Notes under the pieces: generated by a model
What the model saw: the letters and a program-made list of their open reading frames with translations, nothing else
Database searches by the model: none
Told to the model about the DNA's origin: nothing
NCBI GenBank assembly: GCA_007449985.2
Contig: VIIQ02000643.1
Span: 508,907 to 572,906 of the forward strand
From: Desmodesmus armatus
Lineage: Eukaryota; Chlorophyta; Chlorophyceae; Sphaeropleales; Scenedesmaceae
DNA: 64,000 nucleotides
Direction of reading: 5' to 3'
Made by a program: the position numbers and the translations under genes
Shown: positions 1 through 11,100 of the stretch, piece after piece
How positions within the stretch are numbered: position 1 is the stretch's first letter
Layout of the letters: the number at the start of each line of letters is the position of its first letter

Positions 1-783
1 CCTCACCCCTGGGGGCATGCTCCTGAGCCAGATTGCCCCAAGCCCTCCCCCCTGCTGGAAAAAGCCCCTGTGGCAGTTTCAAATAATCCCTAAATTGCTG
101 GCACCCCAATCAATACCATCCTTCTCGGTTTTTGGCCCGCATTTTTCGTGTTCTGCCTCCCCCTCGCCAAAAAAAACTCAGATTAGTGACGTCCAGCGAA
201 AATGGACCTAATGTTCCTAATGCTACCCGGACAGCCCCCAAAACAGAATCACCAAAACAGGATCGCAAGCTGTGTGGTTGTGCTGCAGCATGTCCATAGC
301 AGCCAGCCCGATTGATGCCTGTCAACGTTTGCTTGATCGGGTATAGTTGCAGCATTTAATGTCATACATGAAGCGTCTGCAGGGGCGGCCCCTGAGGGGC
401 CACGCATTGTTGTGTGGGGTTTAAGGTTTAGCGGTGCACACACTTCAGGACACACTCGCGCTACTGTGAGACAATATAATCTTAACGAACCGTGATTGAC
501 AGGCCTGCTCCGCGAAGACGTGCTTGTTTGTGGTGGACCCCGGCCTTGGGTTCCCGGCATGCTCAATCACTACTTGTACGTCTTCATCATCTGGCATGCA
601 TTTCAGAATTTCGCATCAACCTGCTGACCGTACGTGATGTACCAACATGAATTTCGGGCGGGGCATGGCATCCGGCGTCGTGCTGGTCATGTCTCTCTAA
701 TAGTGTTTCTGCTTACTGTTTGTGTGGTTTGAACGTGGTTGAGTCACACTGATCTCGCAGAAAGGCAAACAACATATTTGGAG
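1..783. other. Left flank, no gene recognised
   Basis: I see no convincing coding exon here. Open frames on both strands are short and have no recognisable motif. A GT54-like gene begins just to the right. Its reading frame is open back to a TGA at 730-732, and a good splice acceptor (ctcgcag) ends at 760, so a 5' exon coding for a signal anchor may lie in this stretch. A candidate is the ATG at 647, which opens a short hydrophobic peptide, but no donor in matching phase was found. Confidence 0.4.
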
Positions 784-1626
784 ATGTTGAAGGCAACACG
801 AACGGCACGACCAGGGATCTTTGATCCTGTTTTTGTTGTAGGGATCAGTACTTGCCATAGACCAGGCGATGTCAACTACATCCAGCCAACACTTCACAAC
901 CTCAGCTGTGGGCTGCGGTCATCTCAGGGTGCCTACCCTCGTGTAGTTCTGTTCAACAGCGAGGTTCCTGCCACTCGCCACACAGTCTTGATGGATATGC
1001 AGAAAGAAGATCCCGTCTGGCATGACTTACTACAAAGAGGGATGCTGGTCATGACAAACACAGATATGCATGCTGCTTTGCTGTTGGCCAACTCAACAGG
1101 GGGCCTGCCACCATCATATGGTGATCCACCTGAACGAATATGGTGGCGATCTAAGGAAGCCCTGGACACCGCTGCTACAATAGAGGCTGCGCTGCGTGCA
1201 GACACCACTGCAAGCCACTACATACACGTACAAGATGATATTCGAGTGGCAGGAGCTTTTCTAGATAAGCTCCGCAGTTTTCTTGCTGCCTTGCCAGAAG
1301 ATCAACGGATGCGGGACTTCGTCAGCATGTACTCTTCTGGTGACTGTGAACGGTCTGTATCCTACATCAACCAAGGAACACCAGTAGGAATGGTCGCATT
1401 CTGCATACCAAGACTACTGGCACAGGGCTTGGCTGGTTACATCCGGCAGAGGTTTTTCACAAAGCCGGTTGACTGGTTGATGGAGGATTTTCGTGTCCTG
1501 CAAGGCAGCAGTGAGCATGTGATTGTGCCTAACCTTGTGCAGCATCAGGGTAGGCACAGCACCCTTGCTGGCAAAATGTATAACTTATCACGTGGCTCCG
1601 CCACCTTCCAGGCGGATGGCTGCTGA
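784..1626 (+). CDS. GT54 / MGAT4-like N-acetylglucosaminyltransferase catalytic domain
   Basis: This 280-residue frame resembles the catalytic domain of GT54 enzymes (MGAT4, alpha-1,3-mannosyl-glycoprotein 4-beta-N-acetylglucosaminyltransferase), Golgi type II membrane proteins that add branching GlcNAc to N-glycans. From N to C terminus I see a VGISTCHRP-like first strand, the RIWWRSKEALD block, an acidic QDDI (Asp151-Asp152) in the position of the metal/UDP-binding site, the KPVDWLMEDF block, and a C-terminal QHQGRHSTLAGK that matches the family's QH-G-HS-L-GK motif. Animal MGAT4 has about 535 residues; this protein lacks both an N-terminal anchor and the C-terminal lectin-like domain. The ATG at 784 is the first in frame, but the acceptor ending at 760 suggests an upstream exon. 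A TGTAA at 1948 could be the polyadenylation signal. Family is fairly sure; acceptor specificity is inference. Confidence 0.82.
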   Translation: MLKATRTARPGIFDPVFVVGISTCHRPGDVNYIQPTLHNLSCGLRSSQGAYPRVVLFNSEVPATRHTVLMDMQKEDPVWHDLLQRGMLVMTNTDMHAALLLANSTGGLPPSYGDPPERIWWRSKEALDTAATIEAALRADTTASHYIHVQDDIRVAGAFLDKLRSFLAALPEDQRMRDFVSMYSSGDCERSVSYINQGTPVGMVAFCIPRLLAQGLAGYIRQRFFTKPVDWLMEDFRVLQGSSEHVIVPNLVQHQGRHSTLAGKMYNLSRGSATFQADGC

Positions 1627-3910
1627 GTGGGACATGCGCAGTAGGTGAGGTGCATGTTGTTATTTATCCGCCATGGGGGTGCGAAAAATCAGCTACCCCG
1701 CAACGCGACCAGAACAGCCTGCGTTTGCACCCGTGGGTAGCACCGCTCAGTGCAAGACATATGCACCGCACCTGGACATGGAACGCAGCTTCGATGATTC
1801 AGAGTCCCGCGTTTCCCTCTTGGGGTCCCTGCTTCTGACAGGTCGGCGGGTCAGGTTCGGCAGTCGGCAGTTTGGCTGGCCGAACTGCGCGGCAACGTCA
1901 CTGCCCGCCTTGCCGTTGATAATACGGCGACTACTCTCAAAGCTTGTTGTAATGAACGAAACATACTGATATACACCTCGCGCGCTGCAGCCTCTACTCG
2001 GTTGTTGGTGCAACCGATCTGTCGAATGTTCAGACCGATGGCCTGCGTGCCGTTGCTGGTCTGCGTTTTCAAAAATAATCATGCATAAGCTATAATTATC
2101 AGCAACTCTGCAAGACCCATGTCGCAATAAACAACGTGCTGTGTTGGCCTTTGGGGTCGGCAGGTCATCACACCTTCTCACGCCCCCTGTGGACACTGCC
2201 TACAAGCCCCCAGCAAGGTCGAACCTCTCGGGCAGCATCTGCCCAGTGCAGCAGCTGGCCAGACTGGCATTGGTGTTTCTGCATGTAATCATGGCCCACC
2301 TTTCAAACCAGCCTGAAGTCAGCAGCATCTGGTCACAGCCTGCTACAGCTGCCAAATGACTCATTATGGTGGGGGTCCCTTTGGGGGGGTGGGAGACTTT
2401 GGCTCGCGTGCAGGCAGGGAGGCATGGAATCAACATCCAGCTTGGCAGCAAAGTGTGGCACCCCTGGGCTGATGCTGAAGATGACCACATCAAACCCAAA
2501 TGGACACCCAGTTGGAATACAACAAAATTGGTTGGCGGGCCAATCGTGGGGGATACTGGCGGATAAGGGGATGCAGTAAGAAAGTCACACCTCATTCAGC
2601 ACTTTACTCAATGTAAACCAGAGCTAACTGCACCAATGCCAACAGCAACCTACACATTACAGCAGCCTGTACCTGGTGTGAGCTGGACACCGTGACAGCA
2701 AGCACCATGGAGAAGTGAGGCGTGGTGTGCTAGATGTTGATGCAATGCTGTGCATCAGCATCTTGCACACTGAAGAGAGGCAGCTGCAGCCACAGCCAAG
2801 CAGTTTCTGCTGGTGACACATACACTACAGGCCTGAGTGCATGAGAAGCTGCACAACTGGGCACAGCATCAAAGGATTAGACAGTGTGTGTGGTGGTGGC
2901 ATGCAGTGGGACTCCAAAGCAACCCAGAAAAGAAGGTCCCACCTCACACAACAGGTTGCTCAAATTCCTGCCATGCAAGCTGCCACATTGAACCTTAGTA
3001 ACAAACACTAGGCAATGTGTGCTATGCAGCACTGTCATTTACTGAGGCTCAAGCCTCCAGTATGGCCTGCTACCAAGGGGCTGGCTACACCACCCCCTCC
3101 ATACACGCATTTCACCAAAATGCCCACCACTGACTCAAAACTGAACCAATGCTCATGAAATCCGGGGAGCAGCAATGGGATATGTTTGTCCAAACACCCA
3201 TCATGCCTGCTCTCTGATGCTGTAAGCCCAGGCAAAGCAGGGAAGCCAAATGTGTGATGGGGACTTTTCCTGCAGTGGGTACTTTCTTTCTGCACCCCCT
3301 ACAGCAACCAAGGCGGTAATGGCCCTGGTGCTTATATTTAGGGTGGAACTGGAAGCCCAAGCCAGGTCTTGCCTTACAATTGGGGTGCACCACATTGTGC
3401 AATGGCTCATGCCTTATTATCAGAGTGTTTACGCCATGGGGTTTCTGCTGCTGATGATGTGCACCCACCCCACCCCACGCGCCACCCCCAACCGTCAGAC
3501 ACCCACTGCCTTGCTGTTTTTTGCGTAGCCGATGGCATGGCAGGGTGAGAAACGCTGTCAACGCCTCATACTATTGTTGTGAACTTGTGCTGGCCAATCA
3601 GACACCAATCAGGCTGTCACTACACCCCTGCTGCTACTGCTGCTGCTGCTAAGCCAACAGGAGCTATGACAGTGCCGCCGGACGTGTCGGGGCTTGTGAG
3701 CAGGTAGATACAGGTGTAGTAAAGCTTGTGTCAGAGGCTGAAGCTCAAACGAACTCTCCTTGGCTCTAAAAACGGTTCATCAGCACTTTTCACCACGTTG
3801 ACCTGATTCTGGACAATAGGAGGGGTTCTGAAGAGCTTAGTAAGCCTGCAAAATTATTTCAGAGTACCACAAACACGTATGCGTATTGATACGACGCTCC
3901 TGTGCATGTT

Positions 3911-3978
3911 TGACAAGGTTGTCGTTGAAAAGGCTGAGCATTAGGGCTCCTGCTCCTTTTCAACTACAACCTTGGTCA
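3911..3978. repeat. Imperfect inverted repeat, ~23-bp arms
   Basis: The left arm (3911-3933, starting tgacaaggttg) is the near-perfect reverse complement of the right arm (3955-3978, ending cttggtca), with a loop of about 21 bases. It would form a strong hairpin. It lies next to the tandem repeat that follows and shares words with it, so both may belong to one small decayed mobile element. Confidence 0.6.
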
Positions 3979-4026
3979 GAAGTGATGTATGAGAGTTGTG
4001 TACAGTCTTGCCTGTGTACTCTACTG

Positions 4027-4154
4027 CAAACTTGTCCAAATTGCCTTTTCAATTGCAAATTTGTCCAGAATGACTTTTTATCTACAAAACAAACTGGTCC
4101 AGAAGGCCTATTCAACAAACTTGTCCAGAATGCCTTCTGAACTACAAACTTGGC
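4027..4154. repeat. Degenerate ~31-bp tandem repeat
   Basis: Four or more units built around caaacttgtccagaatgcct, alternating with a cttttcaactac-like spacer, read in one direction. Units differ by several substitutions and small indels. No coding function is evident. The array ends at a 14-base G run. Confidence 0.6.
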
Positions 4155-5782
4155 AAGGGGGCTGGGGGGGGGGGGGGTCAGCATGTACAGTGGAGTGATC
4201 TACTTTGCTGCGCCACGGGTGAATCAAGGGTGGCATCCAGGATGACAGTTTGTTTGAGGGGGGGGTGTTGTATCCTATATATTAAAATAATAAGGTGACC
4301 CCCTGGTGGGGACGCGCCAGGCAGGTGCAGGCCACAGGCACCCTGCAGTTGTGGTGAGGTTAATTAGGAAGCGTGCTTGCAGAGGCCTGGGGGCATGTGG
4401 CTGCCCCTGCTGGGAGAAAAGGCAGCAGTAGACCCTTCCAGGGGCTTTTTCTCGCAATGAAACCCCATGTCCTCCCCCCCCCCCCCCCCACCCGACTGGT
4501 TTGGGATAATCTACAGCCTCAGCGAGCGTCGGCGGAATCAGAGGGCGCCCTGTGGATGTTTACAAAAGTGATAACGGTGCATGTGTGAGGGTCAGCAAGC
4601 GACAAGCGGAGCTCAAGGACGTATACATTTTGGTGTACGATGAATGATGGGCTCACAACTGACGGCATATGCCGTCGACAGCAAGGTAACAGCATCCATC
4701 TGTTGCAACATGCATTCACGCGCCGGAAGGCTCCAGTGAACACGTTAAGCACGCAGGATGCTGTCAAAGCTTACACATGTTGTGTTCAGCACGGGAGGGG
4801 CACAGTGCTGCTGCTCTGTTAGGGAAGGTCGAGGAGAACAGAAGTGAAGTGTGGACTCCACACTGTGGAGGGGAAGTCTGGGTTGGTTGGGGGTAGGAGT
4901 CTGGTTGTGTGAGTGTTAGGCAAGGACGGTGCATTTGAATGAGGATGGCAGGTAACAGCAGGGACGTGGGTGGACGGTGACAAGGGGCGTGCAGGGACAG
5001 TGGGTGATAGGACTGGGGACGGGGGGGGGGGGGGGGGGCAGAAGGCAGCATCAACAGTTGAACAGGCGGTTGTCGACAACAGGGTTGGACAGGTGGGCTT
5101 GGTTACAGGCACACCATTTAAGCTTGGGGCCGTGGCATTATGCCACGGGTGTCACGCTAGTCATACACTCCAAATTCACTTTATGGCACCACAGGGAGGT
5201 CGGTGCGCCGGGGAGGGGTGGGGGCACTGTAGCGACAACTTGAAACACATTGCGAGCAGAGTTGTACTTTCTCCAATCAATCAGATCTGTTGGTGACGTC
5301 TCTACTAACATCAGCCACAGCTACAACAGTTTTGCCTGACAATGCTGGCCATTCATTGCACCTGGAACCACCAAAGTCACAGGGTGTACTGTAGCAACAC
5401 CGAGTCATTCAAAGCTTACAACCGCTCTCCATCCCACTGTACACCTTCTGCCCCTGCTGCCACAGTGATGACGTGCCCAAGGCCCCGATCAGTCATGCAA
5501 AATCAGTCCAACATGCAAAATCATCCATACTCTCAGCCGCTTTCACTGTCGCCCCAAGGGTGCTGCTCATCATACTATGATGACTTCTCAGGGCCTGAGA
5601 AGTCGCACGCACCGGCGTCAGCTCCTGCAACGCAGGCCAGCTGGCCGCCAACATAGCAATCTGTGCTGCCTCTACAGTCTCGGGAGCCGTGTTGTAATCA
5701 ACTATCGGATACGTGTTTGCCATTGAATCTTCTTTCCCATGTATTGCGCTCCCAGCAAATTGTGTGCCGTTGTCTTCAGTTG

Positions 5783-6469
5783 CCGTGTACACCATAAAGC
5801 TAAGTTGGTCATAATTGAAGGCCCCGCGCAGCGGAGAAAATTTTGGCCATAATTATAAGAGGTCTCGCCAAACAAAAGGTGCACCAGTACCATAAAGATA
5901 AGACACCCTGCCAGCAACGAAGGTGCAAAAATGGCTCAAATGCTGTGCAAACCACACAGGAGCACCACAGAAGCATCACACAGCATTGCGCGTGGTCCAA
6001 GCTGCTATTTTCTTCTTCAGCCCTGCTGCTGCTGCTGCTGCTGAGCGGCGCTTGCTGCCCCTGCCAGCCTGCTGCTGACCGGCGCTTGCTGCCCTCTGCT
6101 GCCTCGGCCTGTGGCTTGCTGCCGGTCACCCAAGAGCTCATTACAGCCCTGGATGCCTTGCTGGCGGGTTTGTACAGCTGCTTCCCCATGGGGACAGCGC
6201 TGCAGGCACAGGATGTGATATGATCACTTGTGATGGGTCTGTGACGTGGAACGACCGCCAGGCGACATGACTTTGGCAAACGTGGTATATACAAACGTAT
6301 TAACCCACAGGCAGCGCAGAAACAGCGTTTCTGCGCTTTAAGGGAAATTTGAAATTTTTCGACCGTAATCCTAAGAGGTTTTCGTTGAAAAAACTTCCCG
6401 AGCCGTAATTTAAGAGGTTTTTTTTAAGGATAAGTATTTATGACCAACTTAGCTATATGGTGTATACGG
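5783..6469. mobile_element. MITE-like element with ~32-bp terminal inverted repeats
   Basis: The left end (5783-5814, starting ccgtgtacaccataaagc) is the reverse complement of the right end (about 6438-6469), with only about three mismatches over 32 bases. The 0.69-kb interior has no transposase. It carries three forward copies of a ccgtaatt-taagaggt word (near 5847, 6363 and 6403) and a perfect 11-bp hairpin. This structure fits a non-autonomous DNA transposon. I could not see a clear target-site duplication, so the outer limits and superfamily remain open. Confidence 0.6.
6313..6337. repeat. Perfect hairpin, 11-bp arms, AGC loop
   Basis: Arms 6313-6323 and 6327-6337 (agcgcagaaac and its complement) are perfectly paired around a 3-base loop. 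The hairpin lies subterminally inside the MITE-like element, where such structures may serve as transposase or recombination signals; that role is inference. Confidence 0.65.
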
Positions 6470-8145
6470 TGCCCATACTTGTCTCAAAGTCCCCCACGCC
6501 ATCCCAACTCTTTCCCATGCTGCCTCTTGGCCATCTTTGCCCCAATGCTGCCCCAGGTATATCTGTACTGCCCCCATGCTCCCCCTTTTTCAACGCACCG
6601 CCCTTCCAGACCCTGCCTGCAATCAACTGCACCTGCTTCCTGCCATGCCAAAGTCACCAAGACTCTCCTTGTAGTGCTGCACGTGTCCTGCAAGGACCCC
6701 TTACATGAGCTGTGTTGTGTACACAACACAGTGCTTTTGCCTTCCGTCAAAGCTGCATGCTGTCTACTTTCTGCCTGTAGTGCTTGCAGGCTGTGCTGAA
6801 CCGTAAAGTGAGATGACAATGCGTGCTACTTCAATCCTTAGCGGACACTTTGAGGATGCTCGAACACTGCATGTAGGTTAGTCATCAGCTGTGCCGTGAG
6901 ATGATGCTCCACACCAACCACACTCCATACGTTTCTTATGTGTTTGTGCGTGAGCCGTAACGACTGGAGTTCAGCCCCTTTGCATGCACGTCAACGGTCA
7001 CATTATGCAAACGGTCACAACATCAGCCAACGCGATCTGCGCTAACAAAGTCCAGAATGTGTTGTTCAGCCCGGCCGGGATCCCGGTGAAATGGGCTTTT
7101 GGAGCCCCAATATACAGTCAAATTTGGCAGTGCTGAACGGGCAAACCGGTCAAAAGAGGGTTTGGCACAGGAGTCATAGGGATGCGCCCCGGTGGGTTTT
7201 CCCGCAGCAAAACGGGCATCCCGGTGAAATTTAGACAATTTTGCCGGCCAGAACGGTGCGCTTTCTCGAAACGCCCCCTGCGGGGCTTCTGGGGCTGTTT
7301 GATCTGTTCTGCTAGGGACCAATTGATCTTGCAAGTACAAATCGCGAATCTGCCAATGAAGAGGCAGAATGACAATTATGATGCTAAAAAGTGTGGTGCG
7401 TGACCCGCATATTGCTGCAGCAGCATGTCAACACGCCAGGGAGAGTGCAAGTACTGTATGTAGTACTGATCAGTGACTGTAGGAGGGGCGTTGTTGCCTC
7501 AAACACTGTTTGTTCCACGAAACATTCCGGCATAGTGACTTTTAAGCCTTTATATACCAATGCACTACCATTTTGACATCTGTAGGAGCTGAGGGCCATG
7601 TTCTGGTATCCCTGTGAAAATTTTGGGGGCCACCGGGCATCCCTTTGAAAATAGCCGGTGGCTGTGAGCAGACCGGGATGCATCCCTGCAAAAAATAAAT
7701 GGGCTGAACGGGCAGCCCTTCGAGCAAAAAAGGCCCTGAAAAGCCCTGGTCACTCTCATCACCCACAACGGGGGCGGCAAGCAGGCGCCAGCAGACAGCA
7801 AACAGGCTGGAGTGCTGACCAGCTTCTGGAGCACCCCTTGTTCAGGTACGGCCTTCAAGCAGCAGCTGGGACGTATTCCTCGACGTTGGGTACCCGGAAC
7901 TCGCAGAGTTGTGAGCCGGAGCCCTGACGGGGGTGTTATAACGCCCAACCAACTTCAACGGGAAATAACGGTCCCAGCAAGGGCCCCTAACGGGGGTGCG
8001 GCCTGGACGAGCCGTTTGCCTGACACCGTAAACAGCTCATGTGTGAGCCTCGGAACGTGCACCCTCGATACGTGCGATCTTGATGAAAACGCCCATGCGA
8101 GGTGGTTGAACTGCCCGACGGGCCCCCAGCGAGCAGCGGAGCGCG
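6470..8145. other. Spacer upstream of the DDE-like gene, with a dispersed short motif
   Basis: No exon is recognised. Between 7078 and 7700 a degenerate word of the form gggcatcccnntgaaaattt occurs five times in the same direction (near 7078, 7217, 7607, 7638 and 7679) at uneven spacing, with GGGC-rich flanks. The stretch ends just before the start codon at 8146, so its right part probably includes the 5' UTR and promoter of that gene; no specific promoter element was identified. Confidence 0.5.
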
Positions 8146-11100
8146 ATGGGCAGCATCAGCAGCCAAACGGAACTCTACAAGTATGCTCGTGAGGTGAGCA
8201 GACTGCAGCGGGGCGGAGGTGCGCCTCATGGAAGCCCCACTGCTGCAGATCACCACCTGCCTTGAGCAGTGCTGTTCAGTAGCTGACTGGGCCCCTCGCA
8301 CCCTTCCTGCAGGTTCTGCAGAAAGACACAAAGAACAGCAGCCACATCATGCGCCTGGGCCCAGCCTTCAGCCGTTCCCAGCTGGTTACGGGCATGCCAG
8401 CTGGGCTGACTGCCACCCAGGTGCAGCGTGCAGGGCTCGAGCTGCATGTGTGGGTGCCCCACGTGTACTACAAGGGGCCCTGAAGGGAACCAACGCCACA
8501 GGCATCCACTGCCCCCGCTGCAAGAAGCTGGGGCGCAGTAACTACCTCCAAAGCGATGGGGCCCTGCAGTACCTGCGGCCGGTTCTGGGCTTTGAGCGCA
8601 CTGTTCTGCTGCAGGGCTGGCAGCTGCAGTGCAGCATCTGCAGCGACGGTAAGTCTCGTGTGGGCGGCCCTGTTCAACAGCACTGACCGTGTTGCGGGGG
8701 CCCTGTTTGGGCCAAACCCCCTAGACAGGCGCACGCAAGCTTCAGGACTGGCAGCTGCTGTTCTGCGTACCAACACATAGCTGGCTTGTGACTGCGGGCC
8801 GCAACAGTTGCTGTCTGTTTTACGTGACTGCTGCTAACCTGTCTTGCTTGGTTGCTGCCGACCTGCAGAGAAGCAGCGGCTGCAGGGACAGCCTACAAGC
8901 CCTCCCGTGCGCACACCACTGAAGATGGCAGCATCAGGAACACCTGGGTCTCGTACGACGACGAGATCATGGAGGTGCTGCCGCCCGAGGTCGCCAGCCA
9001 GTTTGGCATCGTCCTCAACCAGGGGTGCGCCATGCTGCAGGAGGTCTTTGAGGACATGGTGTACGCAGTAACGCACCAGAACAGCTTCGGCGGCTGGCTG
9101 GCATCCATCGAGTACAGGCACAGACAGCAGTACCTGCGCACATTGGAGTCCTGGCTGGACTACAAGCGCAAAGCAGGAGGCAGGCTGCCACGCAGTGGCA
9201 CAGTGCCCAGCAGCAGCGGCGCTGCCGGCTTGGCACCAACTGCTGGAGCCGAGGCTGGCAGCAGCAACCCCAGCAGTGCAGCAGCTGCAGCAGCCGAGGC
9301 TGGCAGCAGCGACCCCAGCAATGCAGCAGCTGCAGCAGCCAAGGCTGGCAGCAGCAACCCCGGCAGTGCAGCAGCTGCAGCAGCCAAGTCTGGCAGCAGC
9401 AACCCTGGCAACCCAGCTGCTGCATCAGCCAAGGCTAGCAGCAGCAGCGTTGGTGCAGCAGCCTCAGCAGCCAAGAGCAGCAGGCAAGCCTCTCTGGCTG
9501 CCTTCTTCGTCCCAAAACCCAAGCAATCAGACAGCAGTGGTGCACAGCAGCCGGCCGCAGCCACAGCAGCGCGCACAGAGGGAAAGGGGGCCAGCAGCAG
9601 CAGCAGCAAGCCAGCCGCAGGTGCTGCTGGTAAGGGTGGCAGCTCTCGCGCCAAAGCCAGCGGGCGCGGCGGCCTCACTGTTGGGGACAAGCGGGGCAGC
9701 GAAGTGCTGGCAGACCGTGCAGGCTTTGGCAGGTTTGAGGATGCGCACGGCTGGTGCGGCTACATCCCGTCCTCTGTGTCTGCCATCGGCCTGTTCCTGA
9801 GCAAGTCTCAGCTTGATGTTGCTGTTGCCAGCCTCGAGCTGCTGCATGTGGGCGGCAAGTGGTGGAAGGGCGACCCCTCCTATAAGTTCACCAAGGCAGT
9901 CCAGCAGAATGGCGAGATGGTGTATGGAGCCGTCTACACCATCATGAATGTAAGCATCAGTGCACATGGCCACGCCCTTTGGATCGTTACTGACAGAGTT
10001 ACTTGCTTACATGGCATAGCACCTGTCCATGCAGCCTTCAGGGCAATCTGGACACTGTCACAGCCGGCTGCTGTCAGCTGGCATGCATGATCTTGGAAGA
10101 TTGCTCCTTGTTGCAGCATGAGCTGTTACTCTTAGTGCATTGTGCAGTCCTGTGCAGTGCTTTTATACTGCCTCTGCAGTGCTTCACTGATGTTCTACCG
10201 CACGATAATCTGCTGCCCCCTGTTTGCAGGAGTACAACATGGTGGTGGCCCAGTGGCTGATGGAGGACAGCACCTGGTCGGCCCTCAACCCCAAGCTACA
10301 GGCCCTGGTGCAGCGCTTGCAGGCGCTAGGCCTGGAGACGGCCGACATCTTCTACATGGATGACACACACCCAGGACAGGGCACCATCGTGGATGTGCTG
10401 GGCCCAAACACAGTAGTGAGGGGCGACAACTACCATGGCCTGAACGCAGTTGGGTGCCAGTTGCCCCCGCACTGCTCCATCAAGAGTGAGTGAGGGGCTG
10501 CTGTGTGGCACAAATCTTGATTGACCACAGTCACCAACCCAATACGATACATGTGCCAGGGATCGAGCAGTCACCTTGTGTGGGTGGTGGTGGGGGGGGG
10601 ATGCTGCAAAGGGTTGCACCAAGTGTGCAAGTTGCCAATGCCGTCACCTGCCTGTAGGAGGTTCTGTGCAGCACTGCTGCACTGGATGCAGGGTGTAGCA
10701 GTTGTCGGTTGTGTCGATGGTCAACATGGAGCCTGCTGCTGATGACTACTGCTGCTGGTGTTGTGTGTGCAGGCCTCCTCATAGGCAGCCTGGCTCACGC
10801 CACTCTGCCCCCTCATGCGCCCGATCGCGTTGCACTGCGTGAGTACTGCACACGTGGCCACGTTGACGGCCAGCAGGTGTGTGAGCCGCTCATGAAGCCG
10901 GCAGTGTTCAGCAGCAAGGATCCCTCTTTCATCCTCAAGTTCAGCCGCCGCGCGTCCGGCACCAGGGATGAGCAGGCTGGACGCGTCAGGGCAGCGCTTG
11001 AGCAGTTCAAGGATGCGCGTGACCCTGAGAATGGGGAGATCTACCTGCGGCCAGATGGCCCTGCGTGGGCGGCCTGCATGAGGTTTCTGCGCGACGTGGA

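Larger units (their letters stand above)
1627..5782. other. Gene-poor spacer with G/C homopolymers
   Basis: About 4.2 kb with no recognisable exon. Frames are short, overlap on both strands and have unpatterned composition. It contains a hairpin (3911-3978), a degenerate tandem repeat (about 4027-4154) and homopolymers: G runs at about 4164-4177 and 5021-5038, and a C run near 4471-4489. Single short exons cannot be excluded. Confidence 0.5.

Noticed and set aside
739..783. Start of the GT54-like frame at a TTG (739)
   Set aside because: Non-ATG starts are not expected here. A splice acceptor ends at 760, so the true 5' end is either the ATG at 784 or an upstream exon.
5843..6223. 126-residue plus-strand frame inside the MITE-like element
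   Set aside because: It contains a CTG-repeat polyleucine stretch and no domain. It lies within a non-autonomous element, so it is probably not a gene.
9160..9690. Minus-strand Ala/Leu-rich frame opposite the DDE-like gene
   Set aside because: It mirrors the coding minisatellite and GCA/CAG runs. The plus-strand frame continues across spliced exons with non-repetitive conserved motifs.
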